Shown here: piece after piece, positions 7,825-16,503 of the stretch | How positions within the stretch are numbered: the first letter of the stretch is position 1 | Layout of the letters: every line of letters starts with the position of its first letter | Assembly (NCBI GenBank): GCA_947623875.1 | Contig: CANQII010000005.1 | Location: 1 to 42,806, forward strand | From: an uncultured Oscillospiraceae bacterium | Lineage (GTDB): Bacteria; Bacillota; Clostridia; Oscillospirales; Oscillospiraceae | Direction: 5' to 3' | DNA length: 42,806 bases | Notes under the pieces: model-generated | The model's database searches: none | What the model saw: the letters and a program-made list of their open reading frames with translations, nothing else | What the model was told of the DNA's origin: nothing | Position numbers and translations under genes: made by a program

Positions 7825-9141
7825 ATGGGAAAGTACATTCCCGCCACACCGGAAGAGCGGCAGGGCATGCTGGAGGCCATCGGCCTCACCAGCACCGAGC
7901 AGCTCTACGATGTGGTCCCCGCCTCCGTGCGGGTGCAGGAACTGCACCTGCCCTCCGGGCTGAGTGAGCTGGAGGTATCCCAGAAGGTCTCCGCCCTGGC
8001 GGAGGCCAATGAGACCTTCCGGAGCATCTTCCTGGGCGCCGGCGCATACCACCACTATATCCCCGCCATCGTGAAGAGCATTACCAGCAAGGAGGAGTTT
8101 CTCACCGCCTACACCCCCTATCAGGCGGAGATCAGCCAGGGCGTCCTCCAGTCTATCTTCGAGTACCAGACCCAGATGTGCGAGCTCACCGGCATGGATG
8201 TGTCCAATGCCTCCGTCTACGATGGCGCCACCGCCGCTGCGGAAGCGGTTCTGATGTGCCAGGAGCGGAAGCGGAAAAGCGTCATCGTGTCCGGCGCGGC
8301 GGATCCCCAGGTGATCACCGTGATCCGCACGTACTGCGAGAGCCGGGATGTGCCGGTTACCGTGGTGCCCGCAGAGGGCTGCGCCACCGATCCCGCCGCC
8401 ATTCGGGCCCTGCTCACCAAAGAGACCGCTGCAGTCTACGTGCAGAACCCCAACTACTACGGTGTCATCGAGGACGTGGCCGCCATCACCAATGCGGCAC
8501 ACGAGGCCGGCGCCAAGATGATCGTGGGGGTGAACCCCATCTCCCTGGGCATCCTCAAAACCCCGGGCGAGTACGGCGCGGACATCGCCGTGGGCGAGGG
8601 CCAGCCGCTGGGGTTGCCCCTCTCCTTTGGCGGCCCCTATCTCGGTTTCATGACCTGCAAGTCCGCCATGATGCGCAAGCTCCCCGGCCGCATCGTGGGC
8701 CAAACCACAGACCACCAGGGGAGACGGGCCTTTGTGCTCACCCTTCAGGCCAGAGAGCAGCACATCCGCCGGGAGAAGGCGTCCTCCAACATCTGCTCCA
8801 ATGAGGCCCTCTGTGCCATGACTGCCTCCGTGTACCTCGCCGCCATGGGACCCAAGGGTCTCCGCCAGGTGGCGGAGAGCTCCCTGTCTCACGCCCACTA
8901 CCTGGCGGCGGAGCTGGGCAAGCGCGGCTTTACCCTTCGCAGCGGAGACAAGCCCTTCTTCCATGAATTTCTCACAGATTGCCCCGTGGATCCGGTGGTT
9001 CTCAACGCCAAATTGGCGGAGAAGGGGATTCTGGGCGGACTGCCCGTGGACGGCGGCATCCTCTGGTGCTGCACCGAACTGAACAGCAAGGCTGAGATAG
9101 ACCGCCTGGTATCCATCGTGGAGGAGGTGTGTGCCCAATGA
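7825..9141 (+). CDS. gcvPA: Glycine dehydrogenase (decarboxylating) subunit 1
   Basis: A 438-residue N-terminal half of the split P protein, which decarboxylates glycine using PLP and passes the aminomethyl group to H protein. Motifs include YIPATPEERQGML, FLGAGAYHHYIPA, TAYTPYQAEISQG and NEALCAMTASVYLA. It lacks the PLP lysine, which is in gcvPB, as expected for the split form. The gene overlaps gcvPB by ATGA, implying coupled synthesis of the two subunits. Confidence 0.96.
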   Translation: MGKYIPATPEERQGMLEAIGLTSTEQLYDVVPASVRVQELHLPSGLSELEVSQKVSALAEANETFRSIFLGAGAYHHYIPAIVKSITSKEEFLTAYTPYQAEISQGVLQSIFEYQTQMCELTGMDVSNASVYDGATAAAEAVLMCQERKRKSVIVSGAADPQVITVIRTYCESRDVPVTVVPAEGCATDPAAIRALLTKETAAVYVQNPNYYGVIEDVAAITNAAHEAGAKMIVGVNPISLGILKTPGEYGADIAVGEGQPLGLPLSFGGPYLGFMTCKSAMMRKLPGRIVGQTTDHQGRRAFVLTLQAREQHIRREKASSNICSNEALCAMTASVYLAAMGPKGLRQVAESSLSHAHYLAAELGKRGFTLRSGDKPFFHEFLTDCPVDPVVLNAKLAEKGILGGLPVDGGILWCCTELNSKAEIDRLVSIVEEVCAQ

Positions 9142-10571
9142 AACTGCTCTTTGAACGCAGCTGTCCCGGACGGGGCAGCGATCTGCTGCCGCCCTGCGAT
9201 GTGCCTGTAACTCAGCTGCCTGCAGACCTCTGCCGGGAGAGCGCACCCCAACTCCCGGAGATCTCGGAGGTGGACCTCAGCCGGCACTACACGGAGCTGG
9301 CCAAGCAGACCCACGGCGTGAACGATGGCTTCTATCCCCTGGGCTCCTGCACCATGAAATACAACCCCCGCATTGATGAGGAGATGGCGGCCCTGCCCGG
9401 CTTCACCAATCTCCACCCCCTGCAGAGTCTGGATACGGTACAGGGCGCCCTGGAGGTGCTCCACACCGCCGAGCAGTATCTCTGTGAGATCACCGGCATG
9501 CATGCCATGACCTTCCAGCCCGCCGCCGGCGCCCACGGCGAGTACACCGGCCTGCTCCTCATCCGGAAGTACCACCAGTCCCGGGGGGACGCCGCCCGGA
9601 CCAAGATCCTGGTGCCGGACTCCGCCCACGGCACCAACCCGGCCTCCGCCACCATGGCGGGGTTCACCGTGGTCCATGTGCCCTCCAATGCCCAGGGCGG
9701 GGTGGATCTGGACGCCCTGAGAGAAGTGGCGGGCCCGGACACCGCCGGCCTCATGCTCACCAATCCCAACACCGTGGGCCTCTTCGATCCCAACATCCTG
9801 GAGATCACCCAGATCGTCCACGATGCCGGCGGCCTCTGCTATTATGACGGCGCCAACCTGAACGCCGTCATGGGCCACGTCCGCCCCGGGGACATGGGCT
9901 TCGACTGCGTCCACATCAATCTCCACAAGACCTTCGCCACGCCTCACGGCGGCGGCGGTCCCGGCAGCGGCCCGGTGGGCTGCAAGGCCTTCCTGGCGGA
10001 CTTCCTGCCGGCCCCTCGGGTGGTGGAGAAGGACGGGGTATATGCCCTGGAGACCCCCGCCCACACCATGGGACAGGTGCGCAGCTTCTACGGCAACTTC
10101 CTCGTGGTGGTGAAGGCCCTCACCTATATCCTCACCCTAGGCAAAGAGGGCATCCCCGAGGCCTCCGCCGGTGCTGTGCTCAACGCCAACTACCTGATGA
10201 AAAAGCTTGCAGACCGGTACACCATGTCTTATAATACCCTCTGCATGCACGAGTTTGTCATGAGCCTGGAGCCCCAGAGCCACGCCATCGGGGTAACCGC
10301 CATGGACATCGCCAAGCGCCTGCTGGACTTCGGCATCCATCCGCCCACGATGTACTTCCCCCTCATCGTCCACGAGGCCCTGATGGTGGAGCCCACCGAG
10401 ACGGAGAGCCGGGAAACCCTGGATGAGGCAGCTGAGATCTTCCTCAAGATCCTGGATGAGGCGGAGAAAGACCCGGAGGGCCTGCACGCGGCGCCCCACA
10501 ACACCGCCATCGGCCGGCCGGACGAGGTGGCGGCGGCACGCAATCCCATCCTCCGCTATACCGCACCCTGA
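9138..10571 (+). CDS. gcvPB: Glycine dehydrogenase (decarboxylating) subunit 2
   Basis: A 477-residue C-terminal half of the split P protein. The PLP-binding lysine is K264 in NLHKTFATPHGGGGPGSGP, a glycine-rich active-site loop typical of the family. Also seen are GSCTMKYNP and HGTNPASA. The ATG at 9138 overlaps the gcvPA stop and has GGAGG 10 nt upstream; the track start at 9129 is not needed. It ends three bases before lplA. Confidence 0.96.
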   Translation: MKLLFERSCPGRGSDLLPPCDVPVTQLPADLCRESAPQLPEISEVDLSRHYTELAKQTHGVNDGFYPLGSCTMKYNPRIDEEMAALPGFTNLHPLQSLDTVQGALEVLHTAEQYLCEITGMHAMTFQPAAGAHGEYTGLLLIRKYHQSRGDAARTKILVPDSAHGTNPASATMAGFTVVHVPSNAQGGVDLDALREVAGPDTAGLMLTNPNTVGLFDPNILEITQIVHDAGGLCYYDGANLNAVMGHVRPGDMGFDCVHINLHKTFATPHGGGGPGSGPVGCKAFLADFLPAPRVVEKDGVYALETPAHTMGQVRSFYGNFLVVVKALTYILTLGKEGIPEASAGAVLNANYLMKKLADRYTMSYNTLCMHEFVMSLEPQSHAIGVTAMDIAKRLLDFGIHPPTMYFPLIVHEALMVEPTETESRETLDEAAEIFLKILDEAEKDPEGLHAAPHNTAIGRPDEVAAARNPILRYTAP

Positions 10572-10574
10572 TCT

Positions 10575-11567
10575 ATGGGAGATACCGCTATCCAAAAACT
10601 CTATACCATTGAGACCGCATCCACGGACCCCTGCCGGAATCTGGCCGTGGAGGAGTATCTCCTCCATGCGGTACAACCGGGAGAGTGTATCCTGTACCTC
10701 TGGCAGAACCAGCACACCGTGGTGATCGGACGAAATCAAAACGCAGCGGCAGAGTGCCGCTACGAGGCCCTGGAGGCAGACGGCGGACATCTGGTCCGCC
10801 GTCTCTCTGGGGGCGGGGCGGTGTACCACGATCTGGGCAACCTGAACTTCACCTTCCTGGTGCAGCGCAGCGGCTACGATCTCGAAAAGCAGACGGAGAC
10901 CATCCTGCAGGCGGTTCAGAGCGTGGGGATCCACGCCGAGCGCAACGGCCGCAATGACCTCACCGTGGACGGGGGCAAGTTCTCCGGTCATGCCTATTAC
11001 CGCACCGGAGAGCAGTGCTATCACCACGGCACCATCATGCTGGACGTATCCGTGGCTGCTCTGGAGAAGTATCTGCAGGTCTCGCCCCTGAAGCTGGAGG
11101 CCAAAGGGGTGAAGTCTGTCCGCTCCCGGGTGACCAACCTCCGCCAATACCGGACGGACCTTACCGTCCAGGAGATGAAAGCGGCGCTGATTGCCGCCTT
11201 CCAGAAGGTCTATGGGCTGCCGGCCCAGCGGCTGGATGAGAGAGACCTGCCCCAGGACGCCATCGCAGCGGGAACAGCCCGGTTTGCAGACCCCGCCTGG
11301 CGGTATGGAGACGCCGCCCCACTGCCCAATTCCCGGGAGGCCCGCCTGGACTGGGGCCTCCTCCGGATCGACTATGCCCTGGAAGACAACATCATCCGCA
11401 AGGCCGCTGTCTACTCAGACGGCCTGGACGCGGATTACCTCAGCGCTGTTCCCGGCCTTCTTCAGGGGTGTCCCCTGGAGGAGACCGCCCTGCGGCGTGC
11501 CCTCACCCGCCTGGAGGCGCCGGACCCGGTGCTCCAGGGTGTTCTGAATCTTCTCACGAGGAAGTGA
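10575..11567 (+). CDS. lplA: Lipoate-protein ligase A
   Basis: A 330-residue ligase that activates free lipoate with ATP and attaches it to the H-protein lysine. It has RRLSGGGAVYHDLGNLN (75-91), the VDGGKFSGHAYY motif with the likely catalytic K135, and the C-terminal accessory domain (about 250-330) present in two-domain bacterial LplA. Its place between gcvPB and lpdA implies a role in maturing GcvH. It suggests lipoate scavenging; no lipA/lipB is present in the window. Confidence 0.95.
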   Translation: MGDTAIQKLYTIETASTDPCRNLAVEEYLLHAVQPGECILYLWQNQHTVVIGRNQNAAAECRYEALEADGGHLVRRLSGGGAVYHDLGNLNFTFLVQRSGYDLEKQTETILQAVQSVGIHAERNGRNDLTVDGGKFSGHAYYRTGEQCYHHGTIMLDVSVAALEKYLQVSPLKLEAKGVKSVRSRVTNLRQYRTDLTVQEMKAALIAAFQKVYGLPAQRLDERDLPQDAIAAGTARFADPAWRYGDAAPLPNSREARLDWGLLRIDYALEDNIIRKAAVYSDGLDADYLSAVPGLLQGCPLEETALRRALTRLEAPDPVLQGVLNLLTRK

Positions 11568-11572
11568 TCCCC

Positions 11573-12934
11573 ATGACGTTTGATATCGCCATCATCGGCG
11601 GCGGCCCCGGCGGATACACCGCAGCGGAAAAGGCGGCCAAAGAGGGACTTTCTGTGGTGCTCTTTGAGCAGGACCTCATCGGCGGCACCTGCCTGAACCG
11701 GGGCTGTATCCTCACTAAGGCGCTGCTCCACGCAGCAGAGGCCTATGCCGCCCTGGCAGACGCCGAGTCGCTGGGCATCCATGTGGAAAACGTCTCCATG
11801 GACTTTGCAGCCATGCACCGGCGCAAGGACAGCGTGGTGACCACCCTGCGGCAAGGGGTGGAGAAGCTGATGAAGGCCAACAAGGTTACGGTTGTTACCG
11901 GCACTGCCTGCATCCAGGCCCCCGGCATGGTCTCCTGCAACGGCGAGACCTACGAGGTACGGGACATCATCATCGCCACCGGCTCCAAGGTCTTCTACCC
12001 GCCCATCCCTGGTATTCACGGGCCTGGGGTCTATAACAGCAATGATCTCCTGGAGGGCGAGGGCAAAGCACTCCACTCCCTCGTGATCATCGGCGGCGGG
12101 GTAGTGGGCGTGGAGTGCGCCTGCCTTTACCGGGATCTGGGCTGTGAGGTTACCATACTGGAAGTGGCAGATCACATCCTGCCGCCTATGGACCGGGAGA
12201 TCGCCCAGCGGCTCACCATGTTCCTGAAGAAGCAGGGGATCACCGTGGCCACCAAGGTCTCTGTGGAGAAGATCGAGGGAGAGCCCGGCGCCATGTCCGT
12301 CACCTACCAGGACAAGAAGGGCACTTCCTATACCGTGCAGGCGGAAGGTGTGCTGGCTGCCACCGGCAGACGGGCCAATCTGGAGGGCCTGCTCTCTGAT
12401 GGGCTGGACCTGCAGCTGGAGCGGGGCGCCGTGGTGGGAGACGAGGCCGGATGTACCAGCATCCCCCACATCTATGTGATCGGAGACGCCAAGGCCGGCA
12501 ACATCCAGCTGGCCCATGTGGCCTCCGCCCAAGGCGAGAATGCGGTGGCCCACATCGTTGGCAAGCCGATGCCCTTGGACACCTCTGTGATCCCCAGCTG
12601 CGTGTACACCAACCCGGAGATCGCCTCCGTGGGCCTCACCGAGGACGAGGCGAAGGCTATCGGCATCAAGCCCAAGTGCGGCAAGGTGCTCACTGGCGCC
12701 AACGGCAAGTGCCTCATCGAAGGGGCGGAGAGCGGCTATGTGAAAGTGATCTCAGACAGCGAGACCGGCCGCATTCTGGGCGCCCAACTGGTGTGCCCCC
12801 GGGCAACCGACATGATCGGGGAACTGGCGGTGGCGGTACAGAAGAAGCTCACGGCCGCTGAACTGGCAGCGGTTGTCCACGCCCATCCCACCTTCGGTGA
12901 GATGGTGTACGGCGCGGTGGAAGGGCTGCGCTGA
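11573..12934 (+). CDS. lpdA: Dihydrolipoyl dehydrogenase, glycine cleavage system L protein
   Basis: A 453-residue flavoprotein that reoxidises dihydrolipoyl-H protein using NAD. It has the FAD motif IGGGPGGYTAAEKAA (8-22), the redox disulfide C40-x4-C45 in GGTCLNRGCILTKALLH, an NAD motif IIGGGVVGVECACL, VIGDAKAG, and the dimer-interface HPTFGE near the end. The residue after CI is Leu, where Pro is common. Real start is ATG 11573 with AGGAAG 8 nt upstream, not the track start inside lplA. Last gene of the operon, followed by a terminator. Confidence 0.96.
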   Translation: MTFDIAIIGGGPGGYTAAEKAAKEGLSVVLFEQDLIGGTCLNRGCILTKALLHAAEAYAALADAESLGIHVENVSMDFAAMHRRKDSVVTTLRQGVEKLMKANKVTVVTGTACIQAPGMVSCNGETYEVRDIIIATGSKVFYPPIPGIHGPGVYNSNDLLEGEGKALHSLVIIGGGVVGVECACLYRDLGCEVTILEVADHILPPMDREIAQRLTMFLKKQGITVATKVSVEKIEGEPGAMSVTYQDKKGTSYTVQAEGVLAATGRRANLEGLLSDGLDLQLERGAVVGDEAGCTSIPHIYVIGDAKAGNIQLAHVASAQGENAVAHIVGKPMPLDTSVIPSCVYTNPEIASVGLTEDEAKAIGIKPKCGKVLTGANGKCLIEGAESGYVKVISDSETGRILGAQLVCPRATDMIGELAVAVQKKLTAAELAAVVHAHPTFGEMVYGAVEGLR

Positions 12935-12953
12935 GGACCGAAATAAGCGAAAA

Positions 12954-12992
12954 CGCCCAGCAGATGGGGGAACCTCATCTGCTGGGCGATGT
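12954..12992 (+). terminator. Terminator of the glycine cleavage operon
   Basis: CGCCCAGCAGATG (12954-12966) pairs perfectly with CATCTGCTGGGCG (12976-12988), followed by a short T-containing run (ATGTTTCTATTTG). Confidence 0.8.
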
Positions 12993-13102
12993 TTCTATTT
13001 GTCTTCTGAATCATGTAAAAGAATGGTGCACAATTGAACCTTGCATCTTGACACTTTTGGGCCTGCGCTGTGTTCTGGCAGAGCAGCGGCACAGCCTGTG
13101 GC

Positions 13103-13786
13103 TCACTCTGCAGCGAAGACGGCATCCAGGTCTATTTCCAGGGGCGGGAAGCTGGATACAGGCACAGTTCCAAAGCGATAGATCTGCTGCCGATAGCTCC
13201 CGTGTTCCATAAGGCAGACGGTGAGCTTTTGCTGGTATGAATCTACGATCCAGCACTCCTGGACCCCGGCGGCCTGGTACAGGTCCAGCTTCTCGCCGAA
13301 GGCCATGTCTTCCTCCCCCTGGGATAAAACCTCCACCACCAGATCTGGAGCACCCAGGCAGCCCACCTCTCCGATTTTGGATCGGTCTTCGATCGCAAAG
13401 AAGTCTGGCTGCAGTACGGTGCCGATCTTCGTGTACGGCGTCTCTGATGTGGCAAACGGCATCACCAGATAAGGAACTGCCCGAACGAGAGGGACTTTCC
13501 CGCGCAGGAAAGAGACAAATGAACAGAGAAGCTCGCCGAGGACGGCCTGGTGACGGTCTGTTGGGTGGGGCAGTTTCCAGAGCTTGCCCTGGTGCAGCTC
13601 GAAGAGGCCGTTTTCCGGCATGGCCCAGAGGTCTTCCAACGTATACCGGACGCCATCTGGAAGCTCCAGGAGATGGCCATCGCTCATGCGGCGGGGGATG
13701 CCGTCAATGAGTTCATACAGGTCCAGTTCCGGCATGGCCAGCAGATCTGCCAGGGTGTATCGCCGATCTGAGGCGAAGAGGTCCAT
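13103..13786 (-). CDS. Uma2-family (DUF820) endonuclease-like protein
   Basis: A 227-residue restriction-endonuclease-fold protein. The PD-(D/E)XK residues are D128 in QPDF, E152 in APDLVVEVLS and K166 in GEKLDLY, followed by AAGVQECWIVD, the classic Uma2 ending. The N-terminus holds two copies of the YTL-D-L-AMPE-x-LYEL-x-G-K module (about 10-34 and 48-74), where one is usual. The start at 13786 is set by GAGGTG 7 nt upstream and by the MDLFASD/MDIFAPD match to its upstream neighbour. The two genes are 10 bp apart and probably co-transcribed. Function of Uma2 proteins is poorly known. Confidence 0.85.
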   Translation of the reverse strand: MDLFASDRRYTLADLLAMPELDLYELIDGIPRRMSDGHLLELPDGVRYTLEDLWAMPENGLFELHQGKLWKLPHPTDRHQAVLGELLCSFVSFLRGKVPLVRAVPYLVMPFATSETPYTKIGTVLQPDFFAIEDRSKIGEVGCLGAPDLVVEVLSQGEEDMAFGEKLDLYQAAGVQECWIVDSYQQKLTVCLMEHGSYRQQIYRFGTVPVSSFPPLEIDLDAVFAAE

Positions 13787-13796
13787 GGTGCCCACC

Positions 13797-14486
13797 TCAC
13801 GCGTTCTGGCAGCGGCGGAAGACACGGTCTAGATCGATCTCCAGGGGCGGGAAGACGGTAACCGGGACTGTGCGGTCCCGATAGACCTGCCTCCGGTATC
13901 TCCCGTGTTCCAGGAGACAGACGGTGAGCTCCTTTCGATGCGGATCGGCGATCCAGTACTCCCGAACCCCGGCGGCCTCATAGAGATCCAACTTCTCGCC
14001 GAAATCGAAGTCCTCCGCCCCCGAGGTCAGGACCTCCACCACCAGTTCCGGCGCCCCAAAGCAGCCATCGTCTGAGACCCTGGACCGGTCTCGGATGGCG
14101 CAGAAGTCCGGCTCCAGGACGGTGTCTATCTCGTCATAGGGGGTCTCCGGAGTTGCAAACGGCATGACGAATACCGGGAAAGACAGCCAGTACACGCCCA
14201 TCTTGTCCAGGGGATCCATCAGCGGATAGCAGAGATCTTGAAGCACTCTGATGTGGGTGAGGGTGGGGCGCGGCAGCTTGCGCAGTTTCCCATGGAGCAC
14301 TTCGAAATAGCCGTTCTCTGGTATGGCGAGGAATTCGTCAATGGTGTACTGTACGCCCTCCGGCAGTTGGATGGCCTTGCCACCGTACTTGGGGTACAGA
14401 AGGCCGTCTATGAACTCATAGGGTCCCAACGGCGAGGCGATGAGGTCCGCCATGGTACAGTGGTGATCTGGGGCGAAGATGTCCAT
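13797..14486 (-). CDS. Uma2-family (DUF820) endonuclease-like protein, paralog
   Basis: A 229-residue paralog of the downstream gene. Putative catalytic residues are D127 (EPDF), E151 (PELVVEVLTS) and K165 (GEKLDLY), then AAGVREYWIADP. As in its paralog, the N-terminal module is doubled (TMADLIASPLGPYEFIDGLLY and YTIDEFLAIPENGYFEVLHGKL). ATG 14486 has GGAGG 8 nt upstream; GTG 14501 has no ribosome-binding site. First gene of a two-gene minus-strand operon behind a TTGACA/TATAAT promoter. The pair probably arose by tandem duplication. Confidence 0.85.
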   Translation of the reverse strand: MDIFAPDHHCTMADLIASPLGPYEFIDGLLYPKYGGKAIQLPEGVQYTIDEFLAIPENGYFEVLHGKLRKLPRPTLTHIRVLQDLCYPLMDPLDKMGVYWLSFPVFVMPFATPETPYDEIDTVLEPDFCAIRDRSRVSDDGCFGAPELVVEVLTSGAEDFDFGEKLDLYEAAGVREYWIADPHRKELTVCLLEHGRYRRQVYRDRTVPVTVFPPLEIDLDRVFRRCQNA

Positions 14487-14506
14487 GATGCAGTCCTCCA
14501 CTTGAC

Positions 14507-14524
14507 AATTAAATATACTTAATT
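14507..14524. promoter_or_regulatory. Palindrome in the 5' leader of the Uma2 operon
   Basis: AATTAA-ATATAC-TTAATT, perfect 6-bp arms, between the predicted transcription start and the ribosome-binding site of the Uma2 pair. It may be an operator; the binding protein is unknown. Confidence 0.45.
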
Positions 14525-14538
14525 ACATTACTAGCTCT

Positions 14539-14568
14539 ATTATACAACAAAGGAAAGGGCCGTGTCAA
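14539..14568 (-). promoter_or_regulatory. Sigma-A promoter of the Uma2 operon
   Basis: On the minus strand TTGACA (plus 14563-14568), an 18-nt spacer and TATAAT (plus 14539-14544), both perfect hexamers. Confidence 0.85.
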
Positions 14569-14606
14569 GGAGGGAGGACTGGGGCAAACTCCAAAAAAGG
14601 AAAAGC

Positions 14607-14635
14607 TTGCACAATTTCGGCTGGCGTACTATACT
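14607..14635 (+). promoter_or_regulatory. Promoter of the ISKra4-like gene
   Basis: TTGCAC (14607-14612), 17-nt spacer, TATACT (14630-14635); GGAGG follows before the ATG at 14660. Confidence 0.65.
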
Positions 14636-14659
14636 CCAAGATATCGGGAGGCGAGATGT

Positions 14660-16156
14660 ATGGCAGACATGGATGCGGAGAAGCTGCAGCGTGCGGTGGA
14701 CCGGGCGAAAATGGACCTCGATGAGACCTTGGAGCGCTATCGCGAGGCGGTGCACAATGCGGTCCAAAGTGCAGACGGCGTATCGGTGATCTGCCAGATC
14801 CAACCTCTCTGGAGTGCTCTGGACGGGGAACTCCGGGAGATCACTGCCCAGCTGATCGGCGGCACCATTGGCTCTATCCGGGAACGCAGCTTCATAGCGG
14901 ACCGGCGGAGGGAATACGAGGAGAAAGGCGTGCTGCTCAAAAACATCGGCGCATCCCAGCGGGAGATTATTGGTGTCTTTGGAAAGGTCCCATACAGCAG
15001 GACTGCGCTGTACCCGGCGGATCCGGAGAGCGCCATGAGATTTCAGGAGATGGCTGGTGCCAAAAGCGTCTATCCCTTGGATGGGGTGCTTGGTCTGGAC
15101 AGACTGCCATACAGGATCACCTGCGACATGATGTGTAGGTTGGCGCGAGAGGCTGTTCGGGCTGTGTCCTATGAATGTGCCGCAGAGCAGATCCAGCATG
15201 TGTACCAGGTCTCGATCAGTTCAACGCAGGTGAAGTCTGTTACGGAATTTGTGGGGAGCTGCGTGCTGGAAGAGCAGGCAAAGCTGGTTGCAGCGGCGGA
15301 ACAGAATGGGTGCAAGAAACCCGATCAGGGGAGGCGCCACAGGCGCCCCAACGACATCCTCTACCTGGAGATCGGCGCCGGTCCGGTGTGCCTTCGGGAC
15401 CTGCCTGGGAAAGAGGTCTGGGGAACCTGCCAGGGGGCTATGGCCTTCCACAGCTCCCGGGTGCAGACCGGTCCAGTCCGGCATGGGAAGACCATCTGCA
15501 GGGTGATGGAGCGAGACTGCATCGGATATGTGGGCTCTCCCGAGGAGTTCCGGTCCCATTTGTTGGCCCTGACGCAGAGAAACGCCTGGGATCAGTGCTC
15601 GGAGGTCGTGGTGCTCAGTGATGGCTCTCCCTGGGCCCGGGAGATGGCAGCCCAGTGGCTGCCGGGGAGCCGGATCATCGTAGACCTCCATGCCCTCCGG
15701 GGGACGGTGGGGAAGTACGCCGCCGCCATGGTGGACGAGACAGAGAACGAGGCCGTTGCCGCTGAGATCTGCGGCCTGGTGGAAACGGGCAGTTTGGACG
15801 AAGCTTTGCAGCGGCTGGAGACGTATCGAAAGAAGCGGCTGGCCAAGGGAATCCCAGATGCAGTTGCTTTCCTTACGGAGAACCGGAATGCTATGGATTA
15901 TCCCCGATACCGGGCGAAGGGGTATCTCGTAGACAGTGATGCCTTGGAGGGCGGCAGTGTCCGCACCGTGCTGGACCGCCTGAGCCTCCACGGCAGCCGT
16001 TGGACCACAGAGGGAGCCCGGCGGATGCTGGCGCTGCAGGCCCGGTATGTGTCCGGGAATTGGGACAGCGTGTGCCGCCTGGTGCGGCGAAAGCTGTATG
16101 GAGAGGGGACTCCAAAACAGAGACAGGGAGGGAAACAGTGTGGCAGCCATGGATGA
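14660..16156 (+). CDS. ISKra4-like (UPF0236-related) transposase homolog, possibly inactive
   Basis: A 498-residue protein. After a predicted coiled N-terminus (about 1-75), it shows FGKVPYSRTALY, YPLDGVLGLD, CAAEQIQHVYQVSISSTQVKSV, and the ISKra4-like VVLSDGSPWAREMAAQWLPGSRIIVDLHAL with D321, then NRNAMDYPRYRAKGYLVDSDALEGG (E430) and SRWTTEGARRMLAL. In active relatives the first catalytic Asp is expected in a V-D-G strand; the matching place here reads LYLEIGAG, with G239 where Asp would be. No terminal repeats were found, so it may be a domesticated or dead copy. ATG 14660 has GGAGG 8 nt upstream. A deleted paralog overlaps its end. Confidence 0.75.
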   Translation: MADMDAEKLQRAVDRAKMDLDETLERYREAVHNAVQSADGVSVICQIQPLWSALDGELREITAQLIGGTIGSIRERSFIADRRREYEEKGVLLKNIGASQREIIGVFGKVPYSRTALYPADPESAMRFQEMAGAKSVYPLDGVLGLDRLPYRITCDMMCRLAREAVRAVSYECAAEQIQHVYQVSISSTQVKSVTEFVGSCVLEEQAKLVAAAEQNGCKKPDQGRRHRRPNDILYLEIGAGPVCLRDLPGKEVWGTCQGAMAFHSSRVQTGPVRHGKTICRVMERDCIGYVGSPEEFRSHLLALTQRNAWDQCSEVVVLSDGSPWAREMAAQWLPGSRIIVDLHALRGTVGKYAAAMVDETENEAVAAEICGLVETGSLDEALQRLETYRKKRLAKGIPDAVAFLTENRNAMDYPRYRAKGYLVDSDALEGGSVRTVLDRLSLHGSRWTTEGARRMLALQARYVSGNWDSVCRLVRRKLYGEGTPKQRQGGKQCGSHG

Positions 16157-16497
16157 AAAGAAACTGGATGAGGCCCTGGACCGGGCAAAAGCGGACGTTG
16201 AGGAGGCGGTCCAGCGGTATGGCGAGGCGCTGAGACAGGCGAAGTTCGGCGAAGGTGTGCCGGGGATCTATGTGTTTGAAAAGCTCTGGAGCGAGCTGGA
16301 CGGGGAGCTCCGGAGGATCCATGCCCAGCTGATCCGCAGCACCATCGGTTTCATCCGGGAGGATGAGGACAATGCGGCCATAGAAGAGAGTACCGAATAG
16401 GCGGCGATGCCCTGGAGGGGCGGAGACGTCCATACCGTGCTGGGATGGCTGAACCTGCACGGCGGGCAGTACAGCCAACTGCGATGGAAAGGGGAGT
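16140..16497 (+). pseudogene. Internally deleted copy of the ISKra4-like gene
   Basis: GTG at 16140, with GGGAGGG upstream, opens an 86-codon frame (to 16400). Its product VAAMDEKKLDEALDRAKADVEEAVQRYG...LWSELDGELRRIHAQLIRSTIG matches the N-terminus of the preceding gene (MADMDAEKLQRAVDRAK...LWSALDGELREITAQLIGGTIG). After the stop, 16405-16470 encodes GGDVHTVLGWLNLHGG in another frame, matching GGSVRTVLDRLSLHGS near the C-terminus of the full copy. So the copy has kept both ends but lost about 350 codons and is frameshifted. The 86-residue N-terminal fragment could still be expressed. Confidence 0.75.
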
Positions 16498-16503
16498 TCA
16501 GAT

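Noticed and set aside
7756-10064. Long minus-strand ORFs (496 and 388 aa) opposite gcvPA/gcvPB
   Set aside because: They lie exactly opposite genes with clear motifs; His/Gly/Val-rich translations are typical of antisense frames in GC-rich DNA.
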